A stretch of DNA of 64,000 nt from DATJGR01 sp963780795. Its GTDB lineage: Bacteria; Pseudomonadota; Gammaproteobacteria; Pseudomonadales; Azotimanducaceae. The DNA lies in assembly GCA_963780795.1 (NCBI GenBank), contig CAWADH010000009.1, forward strand, positions 295,325 through 359,324, given 5' to 3'. The notes under the pieces are model-generated. The model was given only the letters and a program-made list of their open reading frames with translations, was not told the origin of the DNA and did no database searches. The translations under genes were made by a program, and so were the position numbers. The first letter of the stretch is position 1; the number at the start of each line of letters is the position of its first letter. This document shows, in pieces, positions 49,223 through 57,371 of this stretch.

Positions 49223-50643
49223 GGGCGAGTTGCCTTTCGTTCGGCCAACACAAGGCTCGGGTCACCGCTAACCTTCGGAGGTTGAGCAGTCGATTTAGAT
49301 GCAGCATTTGCGGCGCTGAATTTGGTGTGGCGGTTCGACACGACGATTCCCGAAAAGAGAAAATACAACGAAGCCAGGACGGGTAACCCAATTATGCTGT
49401 GATACACGAGTTCGACTCCCACCACTGCGGTCACGCCGAACCACGCGGCTCCGAATGTACCCATAAAACCTTCTCCGCGTGATAACCGGAATGAGTCGAT
49501 CCCAATCATTGTGATCGTGAGCACGAAGAATAGCGTACCAAGGACGCCGGTTTCCCATAGCAGCTGCGTGATCGAAGTCATACCGCCACCCAGAGCATCC
49601 CTTACGAACAGATAGCGCGCTCCATCACCGAACGTACTGAACGTATTGCCAATTCCAACGCCTAATGCCAACTTCATGCCCTCGGATGGGAGCAACGAAC
49701 TGAACGGCATTCGGATGCTATCGAATCTCCCAACCCGTCTATCTTGAGTCTTGTAGCGGATCGGTTTTGCGACCAGATCTTTGTTCTCAATGACGTCGTT
49801 GAACGGAAGCGCGTCGATTCCCTTGAGGAGATATTTGTCTAAGACGCGGTCTTCGGATGTCATGCGGTCGATATACGAATCACCGCCGGGTTTGGCGTAG
49901 AGCGAGTCGTAAACTAGTATGAACAGTGTCAACAGGATCACTCCTCCCGACGCGACCCCAACGATTCTCAGCATGCTCAGGCTGTTGCGCCTCGAGAACA
50001 GTACTGCGAGGCCGCCAATTGTGAGGAATATCGGGACGATCTTTACTTCCGCAAGCGAAGGCGGTGCGAGGAACGATAGGCTCAACAGGGCTGCGCGGCG
50101 CGATGTCATCCGCCCGTCCAGGAAGTACGCCAACACGACCAAAACCAACGTGACCCCAAGGACTGCCAGCCCGCCAGACGATGAAGTTGTGCCTCTTACA
50201 ACATCACCGGATAGTAAATCCACGTGAGAAAAGAACCGCTGTCGCAAGGCTAAAGGTATCTGAACGAAAGCAAGAACCATCACTACCGCGAACAGCCGCT
50301 TGATGTCCCTCTCGGAATAGTCGAACGCGAATGGCAGGAGGAATATGGGAACATAGCGAAAGTAGAATCGGATTCCTGCAAACGCGACGTCTGGCGATAG
50401 TTTGTTCAGGACGCTGCCGCAAACAACGATATAGACGAACCCGAAAAACACTAGCCAGTAACTGACGGGGAAACTTCGCATGCGACCCAGCAACACAATC
50501 CGAGCGATCACAATCGCGCCAATAGCTGCAGTTACAATGTCTGGCACGTACTGAGCCCGCCCTGGCAGAGTCGGGAATTCGTCCTTCAAAAGATTGAACA
50601 TTGACTGGGCTAAGAAGATGCACCCCGGCAGCCAGATCTTCAC
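49219..50643 (-). CDS. O-antigen polymerase/ligase-like membrane protein (Wzy/WaaL-type)
   Basis: A 474-residue polytopic protein with about eleven membrane helices and one large periplasmic loop (about residues 245-350, with RMTSEDRVLDKYLLKG and IRYKTQDRRVGRFDS). This is the layout of Wzy polymerases and WaaL ligases. The FALGVGIGNTF-like segment after the loop (LALGVGIGNTFSTFG) is the conserved G-x-G-x-G/N stretch of O-antigen ligase-like domains. The GTG start at 50643 overlaps the upstream GT4 stop, and the downstream sulfotransferase overlaps its own stop. A polymerase or ligase beside an ABC exporter is a mixed arrangement. It may polymerise units or attach the glycan. Confidence 0.85.
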   Translation of the reverse strand: MKIWLPGCIFLAQSMFNLLKDEFPTLPGRAQYVPDIVTAAIGAIVIARIVLLGRMRSFPVSYWLVFFGFVYIVVCGSVLNKLSPDVAFAGIRFYFRYVPIFLLPFAFDYSERDIKRLFAVVMVLAFVQIPLALRQRFFSHVDLLSGDVVRGTTSSSGGLAVLGVTLVLVVLAYFLDGRMTSRRAALLSLSFLAPPSLAEVKIVPIFLTIGGLAVLFSRRNSLSMLRIVGVASGGVILLTLFILVYDSLYAKPGGDSYIDRMTSEDRVLDKYLLKGIDALPFNDVIENKDLVAKPIRYKTQDRRVGRFDSIRMPFSSLLPSEGMKLALGVGIGNTFSTFGDGARYLFVRDALGGGMTSITQLLWETGVLGTLFFVLTITMIGIDSFRLSRGEGFMGTFGAAWFGVTAVVGVELVYHSIIGLPVLASLYFLFSGIVVSNRHTKFSAANAASKSTAQPPKVSGDPSLVLAERKATRP

Positions 50644-51854
50644 CCCTTGACCTCGCCTAATCGACGACGACTGCCCTTGTCTTCGTATCCGGTGGTAGAG
50701 GTCGGCAGCCCACTTCTCGCTTCCAGATATTGATGAAGCGCGCAAGCCTGAACCTGCCACTCGTAGCGACCTCGGACGAGGTCGGGCGCTGCGGCGGCTG
50801 CGGCTCCGAGTTCAGTCCGTCGGACAATCGCTTGGAGGAGAGCGCGGTGAAGGTCGGCCGGATAGAAACCTTCGGTCCATATGACGAAGGGCGATCCGTG
50901 GAGGACGTCTTGGTGCGCGGGGATCGGCGTCAAAATCATCGGCTTCGCGCACGCCATGTATTCGAACACCTTGAGTGGGCTCGATACGTTCCACTCCAGA
51001 CGGTTCGGCAATGGACATATGCATACGTCGGCCTGCTCGATCTCATGCATCACACGTTCGTATGGGACGAATCCTCGGAATCGTACTTGCGCGCCGAGTC
51101 CCAGCGCTCTCGCGCGCTGCTCTAGATCGATGCGCTCCGGCCCGTCTCCCACGATCACGAACTCGAAGCTGGGAGGTAGTCCGCCCATTGCGATGGCTTC
51201 GATCACGAGTCCCAAGCCGCGCGTGCCGCTGATCGAACCGTGATAGAAAAGCCGGAACGGACTGTCCGACCGTTCGTCGTGGGTTGTATGTGCAGTGAAT
51301 CGATCGAGATTCACGCCCGAATTCCAGATCGCATAGTCGTGGGCGCCAAGCGTGAATTCTGCTTCCACTTCCAAGCGCAGGCGCTCGGTGATGAACGAAT
51401 AACCATCCACGTCGCGGCCGAATCGTCGGATCGCGAGGCGCCAGAACAACAACCGATCGAGGCGCTTTTTCCATTGGTGTGAGTCAACCGGCAGCGTTCG
51501 AAAATCGAGATGGATGAATCGCACGCAAAGACGCTTGAGGTGAGGCACTAGCCACAACGCGTCTTCGTTCATAACGATTACGTCGGCTGGCCCAATGTTC
51601 TCAGAGAGCCAACGTTTCATGCCGCGGAGCAACGAAAAACGGAAGACGAATGGGAGATCAGTTGCCTGAATCCACTGCACAAGACCGCCAAAATCATCGG
51701 TCTGTGCGTCGATCGTTCCCTTGCGACCAGTGAGTATGGTCACCGTCCAGCCTAACTCCTGCAGACACTTGCTCATCTCAAGCCACGTGCTCTTGTCCGG
51801 TTTCACGTCGAAACGGTCCGGTGCCAGCCAGATGATTCTTCTGGATATATGCAT
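50640..51854 (-). CDS. GT4-family glycosyltransferase
   Basis: A 404-residue GT-B glycosyltransferase starting MHISRRIIWLAPDRFDVKPDKST. The donor domain shows LFYHGSISGTRGLGLVIEAI, VIVGDGPERIDLEQRA and the site NVSSPLKVFEYMACAKPM. Here the usual first Glu of E-x7-E is replaced (N-x-S-S-P-L-K-x-x-E), as in many GT4 enzymes using this variant. The ATG at 51854 is preferred to a longer extension because it matches the fold start. The stop overlaps the GTG of the polymerase-like gene, which indicates coupled translation. Confidence 0.88.
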   Translation of the reverse strand: MHISRRIIWLAPDRFDVKPDKSTWLEMSKCLQELGWTVTILTGRKGTIDAQTDDFGGLVQWIQATDLPFVFRFSLLRGMKRWLSENIGPADVIVMNEDALWLVPHLKRLCVRFIHLDFRTLPVDSHQWKKRLDRLLFWRLAIRRFGRDVDGYSFITERLRLEVEAEFTLGAHDYAIWNSGVNLDRFTAHTTHDERSDSPFRLFYHGSISGTRGLGLVIEAIAMGGLPPSFEFVIVGDGPERIDLEQRARALGLGAQVRFRGFVPYERVMHEIEQADVCICPLPNRLEWNVSSPLKVFEYMACAKPMILTPIPAHQDVLHGSPFVIWTEGFYPADLHRALLQAIVRRTELGAAAAAAPDLVRGRYEWQVQACALHQYLEARSGLPTSTTGYEDKGSRRRLGEVKG

Positions 51855-51964
51855 TTTGATGGACTCTCGCGCGGAGTCTGTCACACGTGGCGCGGGATTG
51901 GCTGTCAGATGAGTGTGAACCAAGTTCGATTGGGCACTTGGTGCCTGTCTGCGGCGGGTGTCAA

Positions 51965-53080
51965 TCAGCCGTGGGCTACTTCCCTGGTCGTCTTGTTCCG
52001 GCCCCACCACCTTCTGACCGTTGTCCCAGCCAGTGCACGCCCTCGTCGCACATACGCGTCTATGCGCGAGTCGGTGATGTGCAGATAGACCACCCGACGG
52101 ACGTCTGAGGCGAAACGGAACTTGAACGGCTCACTTCCAATCGTGAAATCGAACTCACCCGCCCTTTCCAGCTTGGCTTGTTCGAACAGTCGCTTAATCA
52201 ATACCTCACCCGGCGAGAGCTTGCTAAGCGTTGGTTCGAAGGTCGGCTTGTACCAGATGAACCGGTTCGCGTGGAGAAACCCGAAGTGCGCGGCGACTGG
52301 GACACCCCCCAGCCGGATCGTTGTGAACCGGAGCTGTCCGGTGGGGCCGAGCCTTCTGGTCACGCAACGATAGAACTCGCGCGCGGCTTCCTGTTTGAAC
52401 AGGCTCCGCACGCCGGATGATTCCCAGCGTCGCACGTGCTGGTCGAAGAAGAACTCGTCGAGCTGCGGCAGGATGGCGTCGGTGGTCGCGAAGGTCTCGC
52501 ATTCCACCTTTCCGAGGCGCTCCAGTCCGCGCTCGTGGCGACGAAGACTCTTCTTCCGCAGTCGATCGTCGACGCATGTCATGTCCATGTATGGCGCGTC
52601 CACGCTGCCGATGGGCGTCGAATAGAGATTCGAGGTCGAAGAGAATCCTTGCAAGGTCCGGCTATCAGGTTGAATACGCCCCAATTTGAAGTATCGGAAT
52701 CCAGGTGTTCCCGATTTGATTTGGCAGAGAAGCCGACAGGTCAGATCGGCGCGTAGCGTGTCGTTCAAGTCACGGCGCACCACGAAGTCGGAGTAGTCCG
52801 ATGGTCCCGCGCCGGCAAACTGTACGACACCGTCGCCGCTCTGAAATGCGGCTACGGCCACGAGCTCGCCTCGATATCGCACCTGACAGAACACGACCGA
52901 GGCATTGCCTCCCAGGGTCTCGTGCCAAGCGCGTAGCCAGCCGGAGGTCAGGAAGACGACGTTGGCGTCTGAATCGGCCAGCAGGTCGTCCCACTCGGTA
53001 GCAAGCCGGTCATCCATGCTCGAATCGCAACTGATGTCGACGGGGTCATCTGCGATTTGCACGAGAGGCGGACGGCTCAC
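51965..53080 (-). CDS. CelD/FemAB-like GNAT acyltransferase
   Basis: A 371-residue protein of the GNAT acyltransferase superfamily (CelD/BcsL and FemAB-like, two-lobed). The segment YMDMTCVDDRLRKKSLRRHERGLERLG matches the Lys/Arg-rich loop of this family. RFTTIRLGGVPVAAHFGFLHANRFIWYKPTFEP followed by LSPGEVLIKRLFEQA is the conserved acyl-CoA or tRNA-binding half. Related genes accompany exosortase A exopolysaccharide and cellulose clusters. The GTG at 53080 overlaps the stop of the GINT1-like gene (GTGA), which fixes the start. It probably acylates the glycan with a fatty or amino acid; an acyl source such as the NRPS is an attractive but untested partner. Confidence 0.82.
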   Translation of the reverse strand: MSRPPLVQIADDPVDISCDSSMDDRLATEWDDLLADSDANVVFLTSGWLRAWHETLGGNASVVFCQVRYRGELVAVAAFQSGDGVVQFAGAGPSDYSDFVVRRDLNDTLRADLTCRLLCQIKSGTPGFRYFKLGRIQPDSRTLQGFSSTSNLYSTPIGSVDAPYMDMTCVDDRLRKKSLRRHERGLERLGKVECETFATTDAILPQLDEFFFDQHVRRWESSGVRSLFKQEAAREFYRCVTRRLGPTGQLRFTTIRLGGVPVAAHFGFLHANRFIWYKPTFEPTLSKLSPGEVLIKRLFEQAKLERAGEFDFTIGSEPFKFRFASDVRRVVYLHITDSRIDAYVRRGRALAGTTVRRWWGRNKTTREVAHG

Positions 53081-54009
53081 TGCGCGGAGTACCAGCCGTC
53101 GACGCAAGCGATCCAGGTACCGTCGCCGGCTTCGTGCGCATCGATGTGGTGCATTCCGCCGGCGTTCCAGCCATTGCCGCAACCCTGTAGCACCGGACCC
53201 CCCGCGCCTGCCTCGCGCTCCTGGTAGGTGGTGTCGGTGAGATCCAGAATCTCGAATGCGCGCACCTGGCTACCGTATTCAGGAAAGGCGTCCTGCGCGA
53301 ATCGCACGGGACGACCATTGACGATGAGTACTCGTCCGGCCGGCCGCGATCCAAGCTCGTTTGGTGCGACGATGGGACTCTGAGGATGCTCATGCCAGGG
53401 GCCTGTGGGGGCATCGGCGCGGTACAGCCGCAGCGACTTCAGGCTCGAACGCCCCAGCGACCAGGCGGTCAGCATCCACCAGGTGCCGTCGTATTCGAAG
53501 ATCGAACTATCCGAGAACCTGCCGCCTTCCAGCAGCGTATGCAGGCGCTCCCAGCGGAACGGAAAGTCGACTGCTTTGTAGATCAGAACGCCCATGTCCG
53601 GCGTGTCGGGAATCATGTAGAAGCAAGCGTTGTGCTCGAAAACGTAGGGGTACGCGACGTGGAACGGCTCGACGAGGACGGAACCGGAATACCTCCAGGC
53701 GCGCCCGTCCTTGCTTCTCGCAATCCCAATCTGGCCGATCTTGGTGGCCTTGTTCAGTACCTCGAAGAACAGATACCAGTGGCCGGTTCGGTGAACCATG
53801 AACGGGTCAGCGACGAATGCGGCTGGCACATCCGTGACATGTTCACGGGTGAGCACTGGATTTGCAATGTCAGCGGGACCGGCCAAATGCAGCGGCGATC
53901 GCCCCCTGTAGATACCGATTGAGAACGTCTGCCCGCGCCGCGGTCTCGTCACCAGGTCGAATAGCGCCGGTGAGGCGTCCCACAGCGCTTGCTTCAAACG
54001 ACGTCTCAT
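53077..54009 (-). CDS. GINT1-like/GH43-like five-bladed beta-propeller protein
   Basis: A 310-residue protein resembling the N-terminal domain of plant glucosamine inositolphosphorylceramide transferase 1, a beta-propeller related to GH43-type folds. Blades are visible as repeated strand groups: AAFVADPFMVHRTGHWYLFFE, YPYVFEHNACFYMIPD, SSIFEYDGTWWMLTAW and PVRFAQDAFPEYG. Asp in VADPF and the following Glu and Asp could form a catalytic pocket. There is no signal peptide. The ATG at 54009 overlaps the upstream stop and the GTG of the acyltransferase overlaps its own stop, so three genes are coupled. Homologues sit in polysaccharide clusters with unknown function; here it may process or formylate a sugar. 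Confidence 0.65.
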   Translation of the reverse strand: MRRRLKQALWDASPALFDLVTRPRRGQTFSIGIYRGRSPLHLAGPADIANPVLTREHVTDVPAAFVADPFMVHRTGHWYLFFEVLNKATKIGQIGIARSKDGRAWRYSGSVLVEPFHVAYPYVFEHNACFYMIPDTPDMGVLIYKAVDFPFRWERLHTLLEGGRFSDSSIFEYDGTWWMLTAWSLGRSSLKSLRLYRADAPTGPWHEHPQSPIVAPNELGSRPAGRVLIVNGRPVRFAQDAFPEYGSQVRAFEILDLTDTTYQEREAGAGGPVLQGCGNGWNAGGMHHIDAHEAGDGTWIACVDGWYSAQ

Positions 54010-55331
54010 GGCTGTCCCTGGCGCGCGGGTTTCAGCAGGCCGTTCCGCTCGAGTAGTTGCGCGGTGGCGAGCACTTCGCGGAACGGAATCTGGGCACGTT
54101 CCGCGATGTCCAGCAGCGAATGACGGCCGTCCGCAAGGTTCAGCACCCACAGCATCGTCAGCTGACGCTCGGCTGACTTACTATCGCCCCCGATGGCGGC
54201 ATACAAGCCGCGCTTTCCCAACTGCGGTTCGCCGAAGGGTTGCAGGTTCACGAACGTCTCGTTGGCCTCGATCAGGGTCATGACTTCGCGATATGTGTCG
54301 AACGACTCGTGCAACGTCGCATCACTCACGAAGTCCAGATTGTCGGCAGAGGTGTGGTACTCGGGAAAAGTAGCGTGCGGCGCGCGCATGAGGCAGCCCA
54401 CCGGCAGGTCGAACCCGGGGGAGCAGAACTGCCGCTCGTCGTACCCCCAAGGAAAGAACTGCTGGATCTCGAAGGGTCGCCCGGAATGCTCGAGCACGTA
54501 TCGAACGATTTTATCGATCGCCGCGTCGCCGCGCCGGCTTTGCTTATACGTGAACTTCGCGCCGTAACCAACGCAGGAGATCACCAGTCCGTATTTCACC
54601 CGGTCGAGATGCTCGCGGTTGCGAGAGAGCCACGTGATCGATCCGATCGTGCCCGGAATAAAGAGTACCCGGTAGGTATGGGTGAGACGCGGCAGCTTCT
54701 GTAGGTGGCCGATCAGCGCCGCCGCCAGGCTGATGCCTGCGAGATTGTCATTGCAAAGCGACGGATGGCAGATGTGACACGAAAGCAGCACTTCGTCCGC
54801 GCGCTCTCCCGGCAACACACACTCGCCGTAGGTCAAGCAACCGTCGGCGAGGGTCGAGTCGATGCACACGTCGTATTCGGCGTCGGTCAGCTGCTCGAGG
54901 AGACGGTGAGTTACACAGAAGCCCCACGCTTCGTTGTAGTACGAGGTGCGATAGGGGACCCAATCCGGTCGCTCGGGCAAACTAAACAGGTGGGTCTTCA
55001 GTTCGGCCACAGACATGCGCGCATGCACAGGGACGCTGTAACTCACGACGTGCAGATTGTTGGCGCGAAAATCGACGATCCGGCGGCCCGAAAGATCCTT
55101 GATCCAGGCGTCGCGGATGTTCCATTCCTTGGGCACAGTCCAGTCAAGCACGCGCGTTCCCGACGCCACCTCCCGAATGAGCAGCGGAATGCGCCGACCC
55201 AGGATTTCGAGTGTCTGACGTACTCCATCGCCAGTGATGCTCCGGCAGATTGGGAACATCTCCTCCATCATTTCACGCATGGCAGCGGACACGCTGGACG
55301 GGTCGCGAACTGAACTCTGACGATCTTGCAT
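54006..55331 (-). CDS. DUF4910 aminopeptidase-like protein with C-terminal winged helix
   Basis: A 441-residue protein with a DUF4910/DUF2172 core, a predicted zinc aminopeptidase fold related to M28. Probable metal ligands are His186 (SCHICHP), Asp195 (CNDNLAG) and Glu324 and His326 (FPEYHTSADN). The N-terminal EEMFPICRSITGDGVRQTL is the family signature. The last 60-70 residues look like a winged helix (LNLADGRHSLLDIAERAQIPFREV). Family members are common in capsule and O-antigen clusters, where the substrate is unknown. They may cleave an amide on a sugar or carrier. It diverges from the cytidylyltransferase gene across 271 bp and heads the coupled three-gene set. Confidence 0.85.
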   Translation of the reverse strand: MQDRQSSVRDPSSVSAAMREMMEEMFPICRSITGDGVRQTLEILGRRIPLLIREVASGTRVLDWTVPKEWNIRDAWIKDLSGRRIVDFRANNLHVVSYSVPVHARMSVAELKTHLFSLPERPDWVPYRTSYYNEAWGFCVTHRLLEQLTDAEYDVCIDSTLADGCLTYGECVLPGERADEVLLSCHICHPSLCNDNLAGISLAAALIGHLQKLPRLTHTYRVLFIPGTIGSITWLSRNREHLDRVKYGLVISCVGYGAKFTYKQSRRGDAAIDKIVRYVLEHSGRPFEIQQFFPWGYDERQFCSPGFDLPVGCLMRAPHATFPEYHTSADNLDFVSDATLHESFDTYREVMTLIEANETFVNLQPFGEPQLGKRGLYAAIGGDSKSAERQLTMLWVLNLADGRHSLLDIAERAQIPFREVLATAQLLERNGLLKPARQGQP

Positions 55332-55602
55332 GCCCGTATGTTCCCCTGAGCGACTGACTGACGCGGACGCCAGTAACCCGTCGATAGACTATCCGGTTTG
55401 CAGCACGCGCAGCATCGATGTTGAAAGCAGTTTCCGGCGCGCCACTCACATTGGCACGGTACATCGCGGCGGCAGTGTGATGTAGGTCGCCCAGTACAAC
55501 AAACTGCTCGCATCCTCAGCGCTCGACCGTTTGCCGATGCAGGTAAGCTACGGTCCGGTACAGGTGTGCGCGCGAAGCAGAAGCCATAAAGGGAGGGTGT
55601 CG

Positions 55603-56379
55603 ATGAAGGTGGTGATCCTTGCCGGCGGGTTGGGAACACGGCTTGCCGAGGAGACGTCGGTGCGGCCCAAGCCGATGGTGGAGATCGGGGGACGCCCGAT
55701 CCTGTGGCACATCATGAAGATCTACTCCACCCACGGCATCAACGACTTCGTCGTGTGCCTTGGGTACAAAGGGGAGGTCATCAAGGACTACTTCGCGAAC
55801 TATTGCCTGCGTAACGCCGACGTCGTGTTCGACCTCGCGCGCAACCAGCTGGAAATTCTCCCGCGCAAATCCGAGCCCTGGCGCGTGACGTGCATCGATA
55901 CCGGCGAAAGCAGCATGACTGGCGGCCGGCTCAAACGCGTCAGTCACCTGTTGGATGACACCTTCTGTCTGACGTACGGCGACGGCGTTGGAGATATCGA
56001 TATCACGGCCGAGGTCGAATTCCACAAAGCGCACGGGCGGCTGGCGACGCTCACCGCAGTTCAACCGAAAGGCCGGTTCGGGGCATTTCAGTTGTCAGAC
56101 GGCAGCAGCGCCGTCAGCGGATTCCACGAAAAACCAAAGGGCGACGGCGCGTGGGTGAACGGCGGGTTCTTCGTTTTGGAGCCGCGGGCGATCGATTACA
56201 TCGACACCGATGCGACGACGTGGGAACGCGAACCGATGGAGCGCCTGTCTGCCGAAGGCGAGCTGTTGGCATGGCGGCACGATGGCTTCTGGCAATCGAT
56301 GGACAGTCTGCGCGATCGACACCTGCTCGAAGGCTTATGGGACGCAGGCAACCCACCCTGGAAGATCTGGCGTGATTGA
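55603..56379 (+). CDS. rfbF: Glucose-1-phosphate cytidylyltransferase (RfbF-type)
   Basis: A 258-residue nucleotidyltransferase making CDP-glucose from CTP and glucose-1-phosphate, the entry to CDP-3,6-dideoxyhexoses. Diagnostic blocks are LAGGLGTRLAEETSVRPKPM (6-25, with the GGxGTRL loop and catalytic Lys23), EIGGRPILWHIMKIYS, YGDGVGD, the NGGFFVLEP segment and DGFWQSMDSLRD near the end. These distinguish RfbF/DdhA from other sugar nucleotidyltransferases. The ATG at 55603 follows AAAGGGAGGG and is chosen over an earlier in-frame start. The partner CDP-glucose 4,6-dehydratase (rfbG) is not in the window. Confidence 0.92.
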   Translation: MKVVILAGGLGTRLAEETSVRPKPMVEIGGRPILWHIMKIYSTHGINDFVVCLGYKGEVIKDYFANYCLRNADVVFDLARNQLEILPRKSEPWRVTCIDTGESSMTGGRLKRVSHLLDDTFCLTYGDGVGDIDITAEVEFHKAHGRLATLTAVQPKGRFGAFQLSDGSSAVSGFHEKPKGDGAWVNGGFFVLEPRAIDYIDTDATTWEREPMERLSAEGELLAWRHDGFWQSMDSLRDRHLLEGLWDAGNPPWKIWRD

Positions 56380-56391
56380 TCGTCGAACCGG

Positions 56392-57333
56392 TCAGCGGCC
56401 CTTGAGGAACCCTGAAAGCCGGGCAGTTACTAATGACCTGAAGTGGTAGTCGAGCTTCCTCTTGGTCCCCAGAAACGACAGCGCCTCTCTGACGAAGTCG
56501 GGAGATACCTCTGGCGGCATCGCGACGCCGCGATGCTCGAGCGTTGCCATGGCTTTCAAGGTGATCAGGATGCGCTCTCGAAGCCGGTCGTCGATGGGAA
56601 GCGACTCGGACGCAAGCGCGCTGAGATGACGTTCGAAGAGGCGAAGCGCCGCGAAATAGGAGAGCTGCTGCCGGGCGCTCAGCGAACTGTGTCCGCGGCG
56701 ATAGTAGGAAACGGTTCTTGCGACATGCACCACCGGGCCGAGCCTTCCGAGTCGAGCGAAGAAATCCTTGTCTTCGGCGCCGATCGTGTACCAGGGGTCG
56801 AACCAGTTGATCCGCTCCCCGTCTGCCCGACGGAACAGCGTGGTGTGGTTGGTGGCCGAAACCCTGGGCCAGAGCACGGCTTCGTAGCCGTCGGGATGAA
56901 TGGTCATTTCGGCGGAATCCGTTGCGGGACTGTGGGACTCCAGCAGGCGTTCGAGCGTGTCGTCGGCGCCGATCACTTCGAGGTTACCCACCGCGAAGGA
57001 ACACTGCGGATTCGCGGCGAGAGCGTCGTAGAGGAGTTCGAGGCGGCCGGGCGCCATCAGATCGTCGTCGTCCTGGAACGCAATCAGGTCACCGCGGGCA
57101 AGCCGCGCCGCATTAGTTCGCGCATGTGCGACGCCCTGGTTCTGTTGGTGGTAGTAGCGCAATCGTTCGCCGTAGGTCTTCATCAGCTGCGGCGTTGCAT
57201 CGGTGGAGCCGTCGTCCAGCACAACGACCTCGATGGGCCGATAGCGCTGCGCGAATACGGACTCAAGCGTGCTCGGCAGCATGGCCGCCCGGTTGTGGCA
57301 ACAGATAACGACGGAGATGAGGGGACGTTGCAC
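56392..57333 (-). CDS. GT2-family glycosyltransferase
   Basis: A 313-residue inverting GT-A glycosyltransferase. It opens ISVVICCHNRAAMLPSTLESVFAQ and has VVVLDDGSTDATP (37-49), the nucleotide-sugar Asp pair, then a DxD-type site in FQDDDDL (87-92). A later WYTIGAEDKDFFAR carries the ED acid pair that activates the acceptor. Translation starts at GTG 57333. Its 3' end lies 12 bp from the cytidylyltransferase end (convergent), and it diverges from the next GT4 gene across 38 bp, a very short shared promoter region. It adds a sugar to the repeat unit; the donor is unknown. Confidence 0.9.
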   Translation of the reverse strand: MQRPLISVVICCHNRAAMLPSTLESVFAQRYRPIEVVVLDDGSTDATPQLMKTYGERLRYYHQQNQGVAHARTNAARLARGDLIAFQDDDDLMAPGRLELLYDALAANPQCSFAVGNLEVIGADDTLERLLESHSPATDSAEMTIHPDGYEAVLWPRVSATNHTTLFRRADGERINWFDPWYTIGAEDKDFFARLGRLGPVVHVARTVSYYRRGHSSLSARQQLSYFAALRLFERHLSALASESLPIDDRLRERILITLKAMATLEHRGVAMPPEVSPDFVREALSFLGTKRKLDYHFRSLVTARLSGFLKGR

Positions 57334-57371
57334 GACTGTTTATCGCTCAGTTGTAAGGCGTGGAAGAACTC

